From Oceanobacter sp. (GTDB lineage Bacteria; Pseudomonadota; Gammaproteobacteria; Pseudomonadales; Oceanobacteraceae), in contig NVWL01000020.1 of NCBI GenBank assembly GCA_002733645.1, positions 1 through 64,000 on the forward strand: a stretch of DNA of 64,000 bases. Reading direction: 5' to 3'. Both the position numbers and the translations under genes were made by a program. Positions 45,567 through 56,414 of this stretch are shown here, in pieces. The notes under the pieces were generated by a model. The model made no database searches, was not told where the DNA came from, and saw only the letters and a list, made by a program, of their open reading frames with translations. The number at the start of each line of letters is the position of its first letter. Within the stretch, counting starts at the first letter, position 1.

Positions 45567-47783
45567 TTATTGGCCTCCGTCTTGATGAGTACTTGGATTT
45601 AGCGTCGACGACACACGATGTTGTAAACGACGGCGATACGCCATATAGCCAGGTAAGGCAACGACGAACAAAAGTGCGGCCACTAATATCAAGGGCCAAA
45701 TCACAGGCGAGTTCCACTGCGCTTGGAGTTCAGTACGGCGTTCAGGATCAATTTTTAAGTACTTAATCACCGCCTTCGAAATGCCATGCGGCTTACTATT
45801 AGAAACCCATTCATTGTTTAACACGTAACTGTGAGGGTGAAAGGAGGAGGCCCAAGGCACGTCGTTGTGAACAATAAGTAACATGTCACGAATGATGGCC
45901 ATCCGCTCTGGCGTATTTTCCATGAGTTTCATTTTCTCAAAAAGCTCGTTGTAGCGTGGATTATCATAATTACTAGAATTCACGCCTGCCCCTTTGGTCG
46001 TCACTAAGCCATTGGGCCCATACAGTAAAAACAAGAAGTTTTCGGCATCAGGATAATCCGCCATCCAGCCCCACTGAAACATCTGAGCATTACCGGCTTT
46101 CATCTTGTCTTTAAAGCGGTTGTAGTCGGTTGCACGGAAATTAAGCTGTATATCCAATTTTTTGAATTGTTTAATCAACCAATTTTGTGTTGCACTCGCG
46201 CCTGCTCCCACCGTATCAAGGTTTAGTACTAGCGGTTCGCCCGTGTTCGCATTGCGGCCTCCTGGGTACCCAGCTTGCGCCAGCAATTCTTTTGCGTGCC
46301 CAATAGAACGACGAACGGGTTTGCCATCAACCCATTTAAAGACGTTTGGGTTAATACCTTCTTCACCTTCTTGATAGCCGAAAATACCTGGCGGCAATGG
46401 GCTCATTCCTGTTTCACCGCGACCATTCATAAAGATAGAAATGTACTCGGCTTGGTCATACACAATAGCAATCGCTTGGCGTAGTTTACGTTTACGCGTT
46501 CGCTCTTCTGTGGTCCCAACATCGCCCACCACTGGGTCGAGCATATTAAAGCCAAAGTAATAGGTTCCCGGCAGAACATCGACTTCTAAACTGATGCCGC
46601 GCTCCAACATCTCTTCAGACAAACCAATACCCGAGGCACCAATTTTCACCGCTTGATCAAAGCTGTCACTGGATATCCCAGAGCGATCGTAATAGCCCTG
46701 TAAGAATTTACTCCATAACGGAATCGACTCTTTCTCTAAGCGGTAAACGAACTTATCGATGAAAGGTAGCTTTTGCCCAGCATCATCTAACAAGCCAGCA
46801 TCGCCATCACTCGATTCACCTTCTGAAGGATAAAAGTCATCGCGGTAATTAGGGTTACGTTCAAGAATGATGACTTTATTGGGGTCGTTCTCAGTCATCA
46901 TGTAAGGACCGGTACCTATCGGGTACCAATCTAGTGTGAGATTACGATCACTCATCCCCGGCATGTTATAGAAACGATCGGCTTCAACCGGCACTGGCGC
47001 GAAAAAATGGAAGGCTAACCAATAATTAAATTGTGGGTACTTACCATTGAGGCGTACTCGATAGCGGTGATCATCGATCACCTCGACTCCAGAGAACTCA
47101 ATACTTCGAAGATCTAACCATTCGCCATCTTGCAGCTCCGCACGAATGTCTTTGGCCTTATCACCAAACTCGTTCATGCCAACAATATATTCAGACAATA
47201 ATCCGCGAATCGGTGATAACGATGTTGGATCTGCCAAACGCCGGATTTGGTAAACGTAGTCTTCCGCCTTTAACTCGCGCGTGCCGGTTTCGGTAAAATC
47301 GGACAAGGTAGAAAACGCTGCCGCGTCATTGGAGTCAGTGAACTGATAAAATGCACCACCCTCATCATTAAGGGCCAGAGCTGGATGAGGCTGATACAAA
47401 ATCCCCGGCTGCAGTTCAAAATAGTAATCACTGAACGCTAAGTCTGCCGCGTCCGCGGCGACTTCTTGCCCCTCTGCATTGCGATAAACAATGGTTGGCA
47501 TGGCCGTCAGAGTATTTGGCTCAAGCTGAAAAGGACGTTTTAGATAATGGTATTGCAGCGGCGGATCGTAAATTTGGTCGATAAAACGACCTTCATCCGA
47601 ACTGTATGAAATTACGGGATCAAGATGTTTAGGACGACCCGAAAAACTGGAATATAAAATATTCTTTCCCGCTTCATCCGCCGCGTGAGGGTTATTCCAA
47701 GCCTGATCTTTACACGCACTTAAACTCAAGACTAATGGCAACGATATTAACGCTGCGAGTAGAGATTTGCCTGTGATCCCCAT
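45567..47783 (-). CDS. Solute-binding lipoprotein of the peptide-type ABC importer
   Basis: This 738-residue protein belongs to the family 5 (peptide/nickel-type) solute-binding proteins. A lipobox LSLSAC (Cys23) predicts lipid anchoring. The long mature part contains family features such as YPIGTGPYMM, the EEGINPNVFKWVDG region and QMFQWGWMADYPDAENFLFLLYG. Unusually, a hydrophobic helix near the C terminus (about 698-717, WPLILVAALLFVVALPGYMA) followed by a basic segment would anchor the protein at both ends. Normal members are 500-600 residues and lack this. It is the first gene of the operon. Confidence 0.88.
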   Translation of the reverse strand: MGITGKSLLAALISLPLVLSLSACKDQAWNNPHAADEAGKNILYSSFSGRPKHLDPVISYSSDEGRFIDQIYDPPLQYHYLKRPFQLEPNTLTAMPTIVYRNAEGQEVAADAADLAFSDYYFELQPGILYQPHPALALNDEGGAFYQFTDSNDAAAFSTLSDFTETGTRELKAEDYVYQIRRLADPTSLSPIRGLLSEYIVGMNEFGDKAKDIRAELQDGEWLDLRSIEFSGVEVIDDHRYRVRLNGKYPQFNYWLAFHFFAPVPVEADRFYNMPGMSDRNLTLDWYPIGTGPYMMTENDPNKVIILERNPNYRDDFYPSEGESSDGDAGLLDDAGQKLPFIDKFVYRLEKESIPLWSKFLQGYYDRSGISSDSFDQAVKIGASGIGLSEEMLERGISLEVDVLPGTYYFGFNMLDPVVGDVGTTEERTRKRKLRQAIAIVYDQAEYISIFMNGRGETGMSPLPPGIFGYQEGEEGINPNVFKWVDGKPVRRSIGHAKELLAQAGYPGGRNANTGEPLVLNLDTVGAGASATQNWLIKQFKKLDIQLNFRATDYNRFKDKMKAGNAQMFQWGWMADYPDAENFLFLLYGPNGLVTTKGAGVNSSNYDNPRYNELFEKMKLMENTPERMAIIRDMLLIVHNDVPWASSFHPHSYVLNNEWVSNSKPHGISKAVIKYLKIDPERRTELQAQWNSPVIWPLILVAALLFVVALPGYMAYRRRLQHRVSSTLNPSTHQDGGQ

Positions 47784-47845
47784 TTCTTCCCCTGTGCTCT
47801 CCGTGTCGGAGTATTTTTATTTCGTCAGCATGGCTGAATCCAAAG

Positions 47846-47864
47846 TTAAGGCACCTCTGAATAC
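47846..47864. repeat. Fragment of the TTAAGGCACCTCTG repeat family
   Basis: TTAAGGCACCTCTGAATA is identical to the first 18 bases of the MITE-like element at 16342. No matching right end was found nearby. It lies upstream of the importer operon, in the 346 bp gap before rsxA. Confidence 0.7.
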
Positions 47865-48027
47865 ACAGCTTTCGCCTAGTTTTCGCGGCAACAATTACCT
47901 TAATAATCACTGCAATACCCCTGAGTCTGCCAGCTTTTTGTCCTGAAGCAAGCCCGCGTTACTGCTAAGAGTGGTAACAATCCCATCTCTTATTCCAAAT
48001 GGCTATCAATACTAGTGATTTATGTTC

Positions 48028-48057
48028 TTGTACGACATAACGGTCTTTTGGGATAAT
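48028..48057 (+). promoter_or_regulatory. Predicted sigma-70 promoter of the rsx operon
   Basis: TTGTAC (-35) and GATAAT (-10) are separated by 18 bp. The start would be near 48064, about 66 bases before rsxA. The rest of the 47784-48129 gap holds a repeat fragment and no gene. Confidence 0.5.
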
Positions 48058-48129
48058 GCGCCCCCGAATTTCATACCTTACTGAATTGTCTTATTAATCA
48101 GAAGGTTATTACTCATTGCGGAGCCACCA

Positions 48130-48711
48130 ATGACAGAGTACCTGTTGATACTGGTCAGCACTATCTTAGTGAACAACTTCGTTCTTGTTCAGTTTCTAGG
48201 ATTGTGTCCATTCATGGGAGTTTCAAACAAGCTAGAAACCGCCATTGGCATGGGTGCAGCCACGACCTTTGTCCTTACACTGGCATCTGTTTGTAGCTAC
48301 CTTGTGTACAACTACTTGCTGGTTCCGTTTGATCTGACTTACTTAAAAACCATCAGTTTCATCATGGTGATTGCGGTAGTCGTTGGCTTTACAGAACTCG
48401 CGATTCGTAAGACTAGCCCACTCCTCTATCGAGTGCTGGGGATTTTCTTACCGCTTATCACAACCAACTGTGCTGTGCTTGGTGTTGCGTTGCTTAACAT
48501 CAAGCGTGAAAACAGTTTTGTTGAATCTATCCTTTACGGCTTTGGTGCTGCGGTTGGTTTCTCGCTGGTAATGGTGCTATTTGCCGCCATGCGTGAGCGT
48601 ATTGCTGTGGCTGACGTGCCAAATCCATTTAAAGGATCGGCTATTGCGATGGTCACCGCTGGGCTGATGTCGTTAGCCTTTTTGGGCTTTACTGGGCTGG
48701 TGAGTATCTAA
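48130..48711 (+). CDS. rsxA: Electron transport complex subunit RsxA (RnfA)
   Basis: This 193-residue six-helix membrane protein matches RsxA/RnfA. The start [32 protein letters not shown] and [14 protein letters not shown] are family signatures. With RsxE it forms the inner-membrane core of a complex that moves electrons between ferredoxin or NADH and the quinone/SoxR side, coupled to ion movement. It is the first gene of rsxABCDGE. GGAG lies before the start. Confidence 0.97.
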   Translation: MTEYLLILVSTILVNNFVLVQFLGLCPFMGVSNKLETAIGMGAATTFVLTLASVCSYLVYNYLLVPFDLTYLKTISFIMVIAVVVGFTELAIRKTSPLLYRVLGIFLPLITTNCAVLGVALLNIKRENSFVESILYGFGAAVGFSLVMVLFAAMRERIAVADVPNPFKGSAIAMVTAGLMSLAFLGFTGLVSI

Positions 48712-48713
48712 TC

Positions 48714-49322
48714 ATGAGCACAATTATTATCGCCGTTGTTGTTCTTTCTGTCCTTGCTTTGGTGTTTGGTGCGCTGCTTGGTTTTGCCTCGGTTCGCTTC
48801 AAAGTTGAAGGCAATCCCATCGTCGACCAGATCAATGATGTTTTACCACAAACCCAGTGCGGCCAATGTGGTTATCCGGGTTGTAAGCCCTACGCTGAAG
48901 CCATTGCCGGCGGGGAGAAAATCAACAAATGCCCACCAGGTGGCGAAGGCACAATTCAATCCTTGGCCGATTTATTAGGCGTAGAGCCAGAGCCTCTAGA
49001 CGCTGAGCACGGCGCAGAAAAAGCCGTGCCTACCGTAGCTTACATCCGCGAAGATGAGTGCATTGGTTGCACTAAATGCATTCAGGCCTGCCCCGTTGAC
49101 GCCATCTTAGGCGCTGCCAAGCAGATGCACACTGTGATTGTCGATGAATGTACCGGCTGTGATCTTTGTGTTGAACCTTGCCCGGTTGATTGTATTGATA
49201 TGATCCCCGTCGGTGTCGATCGCAACAATTGGTACTGGCAAGCACCTAAAACAGGGGCCGCATTGATTGCTACTGATCGCCAGCCTTCCGCATCCACGTT
49301 AGTGGCGGAGGAGCACGTATGA
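48714..49322 (+). CDS. rsxB: Electron transport complex subunit RsxB (RnfB)
   Basis: This 202-residue iron-sulfur protein has an N-terminal helix anchor and a four-cysteine [4Fe-4S] domain (CGQCGYPGC and later CPPGG). Two ferredoxin-like clusters follow, [12 protein letters not shown] and [12 protein letters not shown]. It passes electrons within the complex. It begins two bases after rsxA and overlaps rsxC by four bases. Confidence 0.97.
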   Translation: MSTIIIAVVVLSVLALVFGALLGFASVRFKVEGNPIVDQINDVLPQTQCGQCGYPGCKPYAEAIAGGEKINKCPPGGEGTIQSLADLLGVEPEPLDAEHGAEKAVPTVAYIREDECIGCTKCIQACPVDAILGAAKQMHTVIVDECTGCDLCVEPCPVDCIDMIPVGVDRNNWYWQAPKTGAALIATDRQPSASTLVAEEHV

Positions 49323-51577
49323 CCCACCTAATTCAACTACATGAGTTTGATGGCGGCATTCATCCTCCAGAAAACAAGCTGCAATCCACCGGTCGTGGTA
49401 TCAAAAAGCCACCAATGCCCAACGAATTGGTGCTTCCTATACACCAACACATTGGCGCACCTGCGGACCCAGTGGTTGCGGTGGGTGACACGGTATTAAA
49501 AGGCCAAACCATTGCCCAGCCTCATGGTTATGTGTCGGCTCCGCTTCACGCTCCAACATCAGGAACGGTCATCGCCATTGAAGATCGCGTTGTCCCTCAC
49601 GCTTCAGGCTTGACTGAATTATCCATTGTGATCAAGCCTGATCGCCAAGACTCATGGATTGAACATCAGAGCTTGTGCGCTGAACTGGGTTTAGACGATT
49701 GCGATGATATTCCTGCCGACGCTCTGATTGCTCGCATTCGTGATTGTGGCATTGCCGGCATGGGTGGCGCGGGATTCCCAACAGCAGTCAAGCTGAACAC
49801 AGGCAAGTACACCATCGACACCTTAATTTTAAACGGTGCCGAATGTGAACCATACATCACCGCCGATGACATGCTGATGCGCGAACGCGCCGTGGGCATA
49901 ATTCGTGGCGCACAAATTTTGCTGCAAATTCTGAAGGCCGAACGTTGCTTAATTGGTGTTGAAGATAATAAGCCCGAAGCCATCGCAGCACTGGAAGCGG
50001 CCTTACTTGAACTGCACGAAGAGCATCACATTGATGTCGTCACCATTCCGACTAAATACCCGTCTGGTGGTGAAAAGCAGCTCATCCAAATTTTAACAGG
50101 CAAAGAGGTCCCCTCTGGCGGTATTCCGGCCCAAGTGGGGATTGTGTGTCAAAACGTTGGGACGGCGCTGGCGATTGCCGAAGCCGTTGATGAAGGCAAG
50201 CCACTGATTAGCCGCATCACAACGGTCACGGGTGACACCATTGTTGATAAAGGTAATTGGGATGTACTGCTCGGCACACCGGTGAGCCACTTGTTAAAAG
50301 CCAGTGGGTACCAAGCACCGGGCAAACGCAAAATATTCAGCAACAAAAAGCCAACTCGCATCATTATGGGTGGCCCAATGATGGGGTTTGCATTGCCCAC
50401 CACTGAGCTACCAGTCGTCAAAACCACCAACTGCATTTTAGCGCCCACCAATAAGGAACTACCGGCCAACGATATTGCAATGGCCTGTATTCGCTGTGGC
50501 ATGTGTGCCGACGCCTGCCCGGCAGATTTATTACCTCAGCAACTTTACTGGTTCAGTAAAGCTGAAGAATTGGACAAAGCTGAGCAGCATAATCTCTTCG
50601 ACTGTATTGAATGCGGTGCATGTTCTTACGTGTGCCCGAGTGAAATACCTCTGGTGCAATACTATCGTCACTCGAAAGGTGCCATTCGCGAAGAGCGCGC
50701 CACGTACCAAAAAGCAGAGCAAGCTCGTGAGCGTTTCGAAGCACGTATTGCGCGCCAAGAACGAGAGCAAGCAGAGAAAGACGCCAAACGTAAAGCTCGT
50801 GCGGAAGCAGCGGCAAAAGCACAAGAAGCCAAGAAATCGGCCGCGCCTACAAACTCGGCAGCTGACAAGGCTTCAATCTCCACGAGTACGGTACAAGCAG
50901 CGACGAATAGCGCTGACCTAGAGAAGCTGCAAAAACAATTAACCGGTGCTCAAGCGGCCTTGGTGAAAACCAAAGAAAAGCTCGAAGCCGCTCAAAATGA
51001 TCCTGATCAAGCCGATAAAGTCGCATTATTCGAAGGTGCTTTAGCAAAAACGCAGGACAAGATTAAAAAGATTGCCATTGATATGGCAGCCGCCAAAAAA
51101 GCAGCGAAGACAAGCACGACAGAGGCTGGCGTCTCAGATAAAGGCGATCCAAACAGCCCAGAACGCCTAAAGAAAAAATGGGACACCGCTCACGCACGAC
51201 TAGAAACAGCCAGCAAACGTTTAACCGAAGCTCAAGAGCAAGGGTTAGATACCGTTGAGCTACTGACTCAAGGGCTCGAAAAACAAAAAGCACGTGTTGA
51301 GGAAGCCAAAGCCGCGTACGAAGCTGTTAGCTCAAGCACCAAAAATTCTTCCGTCGCTGAAGTCTCAACAGACGATTTAAACAAAGAAAATGCAAACGAC
51401 GAACTCAACCGCAAAATTCGTGCGCAACAAGATCGTGTCGCCAAAGCCAATGAGCGTTTAGAGATGGCAAAGGCAGAAGGTCTTGATACCGTCGACGCAC
51501 TGACTAAAGCGCACACCAAACAACTTGAAAAGCTGGCAGGGCTTGAAGCTCAGCTGACCCCAGCAGGAGAAGCATAA
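49319..51577 (+). CDS. rsxC: Electron transport complex subunit RsxC (RnfC) with extended coiled-coil tail
   Basis: This 752-residue subunit binds NADH/FMN and two [4Fe-4S] clusters. The glycine-rich [16 protein letters not shown] and [18 protein letters not shown] mark the nucleotide/flavin domain. The clusters are in [12 protein letters not shown] and [12 protein letters not shown]. After about residue 455 a charged Lys/Glu/Ala-rich tail of about 300 residues contains three related coiled-coil units about 80 residues apart. The tail of RnfC is known to vary in length among gammaproteobacteria. Its role is unclear. Confidence 0.95.
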   Translation: MTHLIQLHEFDGGIHPPENKLQSTGRGIKKPPMPNELVLPIHQHIGAPADPVVAVGDTVLKGQTIAQPHGYVSAPLHAPTSGTVIAIEDRVVPHASGLTELSIVIKPDRQDSWIEHQSLCAELGLDDCDDIPADALIARIRDCGIAGMGGAGFPTAVKLNTGKYTIDTLILNGAECEPYITADDMLMRERAVGIIRGAQILLQILKAERCLIGVEDNKPEAIAALEAALLELHEEHHIDVVTIPTKYPSGGEKQLIQILTGKEVPSGGIPAQVGIVCQNVGTALAIAEAVDEGKPLISRITTVTGDTIVDKGNWDVLLGTPVSHLLKASGYQAPGKRKIFSNKKPTRIIMGGPMMGFALPTTELPVVKTTNCILAPTNKELPANDIAMACIRCGMCADACPADLLPQQLYWFSKAEELDKAEQHNLFDCIECGACSYVCPSEIPLVQYYRHSKGAIREERATYQKAEQARERFEARIARQEREQAEKDAKRKARAEAAAKAQEAKKSAAPTNSAADKASISTSTVQAATNSADLEKLQKQLTGAQAALVKTKEKLEAAQNDPDQADKVALFEGALAKTQDKIKKIAIDMAAAKKAAKTSTTEAGVSDKGDPNSPERLKKKWDTAHARLETASKRLTEAQEQGLDTVELLTQGLEKQKARVEEAKAAYEAVSSSTKNSSVAEVSTDDLNKENANDELNRKIRAQQDRVAKANERLEMAKAEGLDTVDALTKAHTKQLEKLAGLEAQLTPAGEA

Positions 51578-51580
51578 CCC

Positions 51581-52636
51581 ATGGCGCTTCTAACGCTTTC
51601 ATCACCACACACCCACGGTTCCAATCGCACCAGCCGCATTATGTTGACCGTCGCTCTGGCCACCCTTCCCGGCTTATTTGCACTGTCTTGGTTCTTTGGG
51701 TACGGCACACTCATTAACGTCATCCTCGCCATCGCCACGGCCTTAGCATCAGAAGCCTTGGTGCTTAAAGCCCGGAAATATCCGGTGAGTTTTTTCTTAA
51801 AAGACAACACGGCACTGGTGACGGGTTTATTGTTAGGCTTGGCCTTACCCCCACTCGCCCCATGGTGGATTACCGTGTTAGCCACCTCATTTGCGGTAGT
51901 CTTTGCCAAACAGCTGTATGGCGGCATGGGAAACAATCCCTTCAACCCAGCAATGGTGGGTTATGCACTGGTACTTATTTCATTCCCAGTGCAAATGACC
52001 ACCAACTGGGCAATGTCATTTCAGGTGTCCGGCACTGAACTGATCAGTATTACCGATACCCTCAAGGTCATATTCACAGGTGCGAAGGAACTCACCGATG
52101 CCTACACCGGTGCCACGCCGCTGGATGAGTACAAACATTTGATCAGCAAAGAGACGTCAGATCAGTTACTGCAACGGGATACCTTTTCTGGTTGGCTAAA
52201 TGGCGGCTGGGAATGGGTGAACTTAGCGTTTTTGGCTGGCGGCTTATTCTTAATGATTAAGCGCATCATCACTTGGCATATTCCAGTATCTATGCTGCTT
52301 GCCCTCGCCCTCTGTTCGCTGGTATTTGGTTGGGACGAAGACCTTTACACACCGCTGTCCTTGCATCTGCTCAGTGGCGCAACCATGCTCGGAGCCTTCT
52401 TTATTGCTACCGACCCGGTATCCGCATCAACCACACCACGCGGCAAGCTAATCTATGGCGCAGGCATTGGCATCTTCTTATATATTATTCGTACTTGGGG
52501 AGCCTATCCAGATGCGATCGCCTTTGCCGTATTACTGATGAATTTCGCGGCACCTTTTATTGATGCTTACACCCAGCCACGTACCTATGGCCATGACAAA
52601 CCTCGCCGTGGCCTAAAGCCGGGAGATAAGTCATGA
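51581..52636 (+). CDS. rsxD: Electron transport complex subunit RsxD (RnfD)
   Basis: This 351-residue membrane protein matches RsxD, with about nine helices. FMN is linked covalently to a threonine in the motif [28 protein letters not shown] is also typical. It lies three bases after rsxC and overlaps rsxG by four bases. Confidence 0.96.
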   Translation: MALLTLSSPHTHGSNRTSRIMLTVALATLPGLFALSWFFGYGTLINVILAIATALASEALVLKARKYPVSFFLKDNTALVTGLLLGLALPPLAPWWITVLATSFAVVFAKQLYGGMGNNPFNPAMVGYALVLISFPVQMTTNWAMSFQVSGTELISITDTLKVIFTGAKELTDAYTGATPLDEYKHLISKETSDQLLQRDTFSGWLNGGWEWVNLAFLAGGLFLMIKRIITWHIPVSMLLALALCSLVFGWDEDLYTPLSLHLLSGATMLGAFFIATDPVSASTTPRGKLIYGAGIGIFLYIIRTWGAYPDAIAFAVLLMNFAAPFIDAYTQPRTYGHDKPRRGLKPGDKS

Positions 52637-53316
52637 AAGAACTCTTTGCCTCTATTCGTCGTAACGCTATTGGTCTCGCCATTTTTGCCGTGGTCACTGC
52701 CGGTGCCATCGCGGTGACTCAAGTCATGACAGCCGACCGTATTGCCTATAACATTAAAGCCGCTGAAGCGCGTGCGTTGAATCAAATATTGCCTGCCAGT
52801 AGCTATGACAACGACCTACTCAACGACACAATGGATGTTGATTCACGCTTTAACCAACAATTACTTGGCCCTTTAGCGGATAACGCACTTATCTATCGTG
52901 CTCGTAACAACGGCTCAGTAAGCGCGGTGATCTTACCGGCGATTGCTCCTGATGGTTACACCACCAACATCGACTTAATTGTCGGCATTAATCGTGATGG
53001 CTCATTGGCTGGCGTTCGGGTTGTTGCACACCGAGAAACGCCCGGCTTAGGCGACAAAATTGATACTCGTAAATCTGATTGGATTTTAAGCTTTGCAAAT
53101 AAATCGCTTAACAATCCAATGTCTGAACAATGGGCGGTGAAAAAAGACGGCGGCGACTTTGATCAGTTTACCGGCGCAACCATTACACCTCGTGCTGTCG
53201 TTCGCGCGGTTAAACGTGCTTTGATGTTCTTTGATATGCATAAAGATCTATTACTCGACAACCAAGTTCGCTCTAGCGCACCCCATGTTGACGGAGGCAA
53301 ACCCCATGGCCACTAA
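52633..53316 (+). CDS. rsxG: Electron transport complex subunit RsxG (RnfG)
   Basis: This 227-residue protein has one N-terminal helix and a periplasmic FMN-binding domain. The flavinylation motif is [11 protein letters not shown], with the second threonine as the attachment site, and [11 protein letters not shown] is conserved. It receives electrons from RsxD. It overlaps rsxE by 11 bases. Confidence 0.96.
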   Translation: MKELFASIRRNAIGLAIFAVVTAGAIAVTQVMTADRIAYNIKAAEARALNQILPASSYDNDLLNDTMDVDSRFNQQLLGPLADNALIYRARNNGSVSAVILPAIAPDGYTTNIDLIVGINRDGSLAGVRVVAHRETPGLGDKIDTRKSDWILSFANKSLNNPMSEQWAVKKDGGDFDQFTGATITPRAVVRAVKRALMFFDMHKDLLLDNQVRSSAPHVDGGKPHGH

Positions 53317-54028
53317 ATCCTTACGTGACATCAGCCTCGATGGCTTATGGAAAAACAATCCGGCTCTTGTTCAGCTACTGGGGCTTTGCCCTCTATTGGC
53401 GGTCACTGGCTCCGTCGTGAATGCCTTAGGTTTGGGGTTAGCTACCATGATGGTGTTGGTCGGCTCTAATTTATCCGTTTCGCTGATTCGTAATCACGTT
53501 GCTGACGCCGTTAGACTGCCTGCCTTTGTAATGATCATTGCTTCGTTTACCACCGTTGCAGAGCTGGTAATGCAAGCGTTCACCTATGAGCTTTACGAGG
53601 TATTGGGAATATTTATTCCGCTGATCGTGACTAACTGCGCGATTTTAGGCCGTGCTGATGCTTTTGCCTCTAAGAACCCTATTCTACCTTCGGTGGTTGA
53701 TGGCGTTATGATGGCGCTAGGATTTACCGTGGTATTGGTATTGTTAGGCGCAATGCGTGAGCTACTGGGTCAAGGCGAAATTTTTGGTAATATGGACTTG
53801 TTGTTCGGTGCTTCGGCTGCTGATTGGAAAATCAGTTTATTTGATGAGTACCCTGACTTCTTATTCGCCATTCTTCCGCCCGGTGCGTTTGTATGCATGG
53901 GCTTAATTATTGCCGTTAAGAATTTGATCGATGATCGATTAGATAAAGCATCTAAAGCAGCCAAGGCCAAAGAAGCACCCGCAGCTGCGGGCAGTAAACG
54001 AGTTCGCGTCACAGGAAAGATCAGCTGA
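53306..54028 (+). CDS. rsxE: Electron transport complex subunit RsxE (RnfE)
   Basis: This 240-residue six-helix protein is paralogous to Rsx[23 protein letters not shown] and [18 protein letters not shown] are signatures. The ATG at 53306 is chosen because homologues start there and it overlaps the rsxG stop region. It is the last gene of the operon. The nth gene that often follows is absent, and a repeat fragment lies downstream instead. Confidence 0.95.
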   Translation: MATKSLRDISLDGLWKNNPALVQLLGLCPLLAVTGSVVNALGLGLATMMVLVGSNLSVSLIRNHVADAVRLPAFVMIIASFTTVAELVMQAFTYELYEVLGIFIPLIVTNCAILGRADAFASKNPILPSVVDGVMMALGFTVVLVLLGAMRELLGQGEIFGNMDLLFGASAADWKISLFDEYPDFLFAILPPGAFVCMGLIIAVKNLIDDRLDKASKAAKAKEAPAAAGSKRVRVTGKIS

Positions 54029-54092
54029 TTTTTTTCTTATCAATGTTCGCCCTCTTCATAACCAATATTGGCTATGAAGAGTCGATTGAGAA

Positions 54093-54106
54093 TTAAGGCA
54101 CCTCTG
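54093..54106. repeat. Fragment of the TTAAGGCACCTCTG repeat family
   Basis: TTAAGGCACCTCTG matches the first 14 bases of the MITE at 16342 and abuts the stop codon of the next minus-strand gene (54107). No right end was seen. Confidence 0.6.
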
Positions 54107-55009
54107 TTAACCTTCATACACAACCGCAGCAGAGCTATCGAATGTGGTTTCTGTTTTCACCATTTCAATGCCTGGTTCAATAGCGCGCTCTGCGTAAATT
54201 GTGGCAAACATTCCCAGCATTCCCACAAAGAAAAGCTCTGCGAATGCCTTATGATTTTTAAAATTGTAATGCATCAATCGAATTGTCAGCACCGCTAATG
54301 CCACTGCTGTCACTGAACCGAACACAATTGACTGCAAGAACAACCCAGTTTCAATCAGCGGAGCACCTTCGGCATACCACCCCATCACACCTTTCGTAAA
54401 AAAGCCTGAAGCCAATAATAAACAAGCGACTGCTGGCACGGCAAAACGATCTGCACGCTGCTCATTTAATGGGCCTTCAAAACGACGCAATGCATCAGTA
54501 AACATATCCATGGCAGGAAGCGCAACATCTGCAAAATGTGCCATTTGATCAGCGTCTTGTACTTTATCTTCGACTAAGGCCCATAGCCGGCCACGGCGGC
54601 ACACGAGTTTTTCCACACGTGCTGTTTCACCATCACCAAGCTCAAACACGGCATTAATTTGATCGCTAAGCCCCGGCACTCCAGCTAATGCTTGAGACGT
54701 AATAAAATCATCAGAGAGAATAATAAGAGAGTCATCGAAATCAGGGTGGCAAATCTTCTTATCGCTATCAAAGCCAGCGCTCTGCATTAAACGATCAAGG
54801 ATACCCTGACGGCGTATCACGAAGTCGTACCGTTTTGAGGTTTCCATCCCTACTTTAATTTGACGACAACTTGTCCCTTTATACGCACGATACTCGTATT
54901 CTAAGTCACCATGCTTAGCCGTTACGCCCCGCCATTCAGCGGTAAAGCGATAACAAATCATCAGCGCTGCAAAAAACACCAAACATAAGAACCCGATTGC
55001 TAGCCACAT
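54107..55009 (-). CDS. Hypothetical inner-membrane protein
   Basis: This 300-residue protein is not recognised. It has an N-terminal helix (about 3-20), a soluble middle part of about 180 residues, and then about three helices (about 208-225, 238-262 and 274-292). The soluble part has a regular alpha/beta look and acidic patches (DDSLIILSDDF). It may be a cytoplasmic or periplasmic domain tethered to the membrane. It is a single gene convergent with rsxE. A repeat fragment touches its stop codon. Confidence 0.7.
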   Translation of the reverse strand: MWLAIGFLCLVFFAALMICYRFTAEWRGVTAKHGDLEYEYRAYKGTSCRQIKVGMETSKRYDFVIRRQGILDRLMQSAGFDSDKKICHPDFDDSLIILSDDFITSQALAGVPGLSDQINAVFELGDGETARVEKLVCRRGRLWALVEDKVQDADQMAHFADVALPAMDMFTDALRRFEGPLNEQRADRFAVPAVACLLLASGFFTKGVMGWYAEGAPLIETGLFLQSIVFGSVTAVALAVLTIRLMHYNFKNHKAFAELFFVGMLGMFATIYAERAIEPGIEMVKTETTFDSSAAVVYEG

Positions 55010-55235
55010 ACAGAACGTCCTTTTTGTCGTAGTAATTCAACTTCGTCACATTTAAGTGTAGCTCATCAGATAAAACTGTGAATGAAATCACAAGCATATG
55101 GACCGAAAAGCTACGTTTTTATTCAGTTAGGGTGCCATTTATGTATAATCCCGCCGCTGGCGCAGAATGGCTTAGCCGTTCATTGCCTTACATTAACGCT
55201 CCGGATTTACGCTCCGGCCCGCGAGGAAACGATAA

Positions 55236-56234
55236 ATGAACACTCCAACTCCGTACGTTGTTTGTGCAATGTACAAATTTGTGACGCTTAACGATTACGA
55301 AGCAAAACGTGAGCCATTACTAAACACCATGCTTGAGCTTGGCGTGAAAGGCACACTCCTTCTTGCTGCCGAGGGAATCAACGGGACCGTTGCTGGTACT
55401 CGTGAAGGCATAGACAAATTGCTCGACTGGCTACGCCTTGATCCTCGACTGTCCGATATTGGTTTTAAAGAATCCTACGAAATGGAGCTTCCTTTCTATA
55501 GGACTAAAGTCAAACTAAAGAAAGAGATTGTAACCATGGGTGTCGAAGGTATCGACCCTAAGCGAGTCGTGGGTACCTATGTAAAACCAAAAGACTGGAA
55601 TGCGCTTATCTCCGATCCAGACGTTTTGCTTGTTGATACGCGAAATGACTACGAAGTTGGTATTGGTACCTTTCAAGGCGCTGTCGACCCGAAGACCAAA
55701 ACATTTCGTGAATTTCCTGAATACGTCAAAGACCACCTAGATCCAGAAAAGCATAAAAAAGTAGCCATGTTCTGCACTGGCGGTATTCGCTGCGAAAAAT
55801 CGACCGCCTATTTAAAAGAACAGGGCTTTGATGAGGTTTATCATCTGGAAGGCGGTATTCTCAAATACCTAGAAGACGTCCCAAAAGAAGAAACCATGTG
55901 GGAAGGCGAATGTTATGTCTTCGATAACCGTGTAACGGTTGACCACGATCTACAGCGCGGCCATTTTGACCAATGTCACGCCTGCCGCCGTCCGATCACA
56001 GAAGCCGAAAAACAACACAGCGACTACGTACCCGGCGTCAGCTGCCATCAGTGCATAGATGAGTACTCGGAAGAACAGCGTGAGCGTTTCCGCCAGCGCG
56101 AACTTCAGATTCAACTAGCCAACCAGCGTGGCCAAGATCACTTAGGTGCCAGCCTTGAAGAGATCAAAGAGCGTCGCCGCCAAGAAAAGATAGCCGCGAA
56201 AGAACAGCAGCGTGCGGAATCCTCAAACCCGTAA
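55236..56234 (+). CDS. trhO: tRNA uridine(34) hydroxylase (YceA-like)
   Basis: This 332-residue protein matches TrhO/YceA, which hydroxylates uridine 34 of certain tRNAs on the way to 5-carboxymethoxyuridine. An N-terminal acylphosphatase-like domain (about 1-90) precedes a rhodanese domain with the active-site loop [11 protein letters not shown] (Cys179 region). A zinc-type CxxC-x20-CxxC follows, in CHACRRP and CHQCIDEY. The start has GAGGAAA upstream. It stands alone, with a hairpin terminator downstream. Confidence 0.95.
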   Translation: MNTPTPYVVCAMYKFVTLNDYEAKREPLLNTMLELGVKGTLLLAAEGINGTVAGTREGIDKLLDWLRLDPRLSDIGFKESYEMELPFYRTKVKLKKEIVTMGVEGIDPKRVVGTYVKPKDWNALISDPDVLLVDTRNDYEVGIGTFQGAVDPKTKTFREFPEYVKDHLDPEKHKKVAMFCTGGIRCEKSTAYLKEQGFDEVYHLEGGILKYLEDVPKEETMWEGECYVFDNRVTVDHDLQRGHFDQCHACRRPITEAEKQHSDYVPGVSCHQCIDEYSEEQRERFRQRELQIQLANQRGQDHLGASLEEIKERRRQEKIAAKEQQRAESSNP

Positions 56235-56252
56235 ATCAACTTGCACCCACAA

Positions 56253-56321
56253 CGTAAGCATTGCTCCAATTACGCCATATAGACACAACTTTGGCGACAT
56301 AGTAATGCTTACGTGCTTTTC
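56253..56321 (+). terminator. Compound hairpin terminator downstream of trhO
   Basis: ACGTAAGCATT (56253-56263) is inverted at 56305-56315, enclosing a second stem (CGCCA/TGGCG), and is followed by GCTTTTC. It lies 19 bp past the trhO stop codon. Confidence 0.65.
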
Positions 56322-56414
56322 TCAGCCATATTCTGCATTAGGTGATTTCACCTTCACGCTGCAGTGATATTTTTTAGCTCCCACAAATCCTTACGGAAAA
56401 GCAAGGAGCTAACT

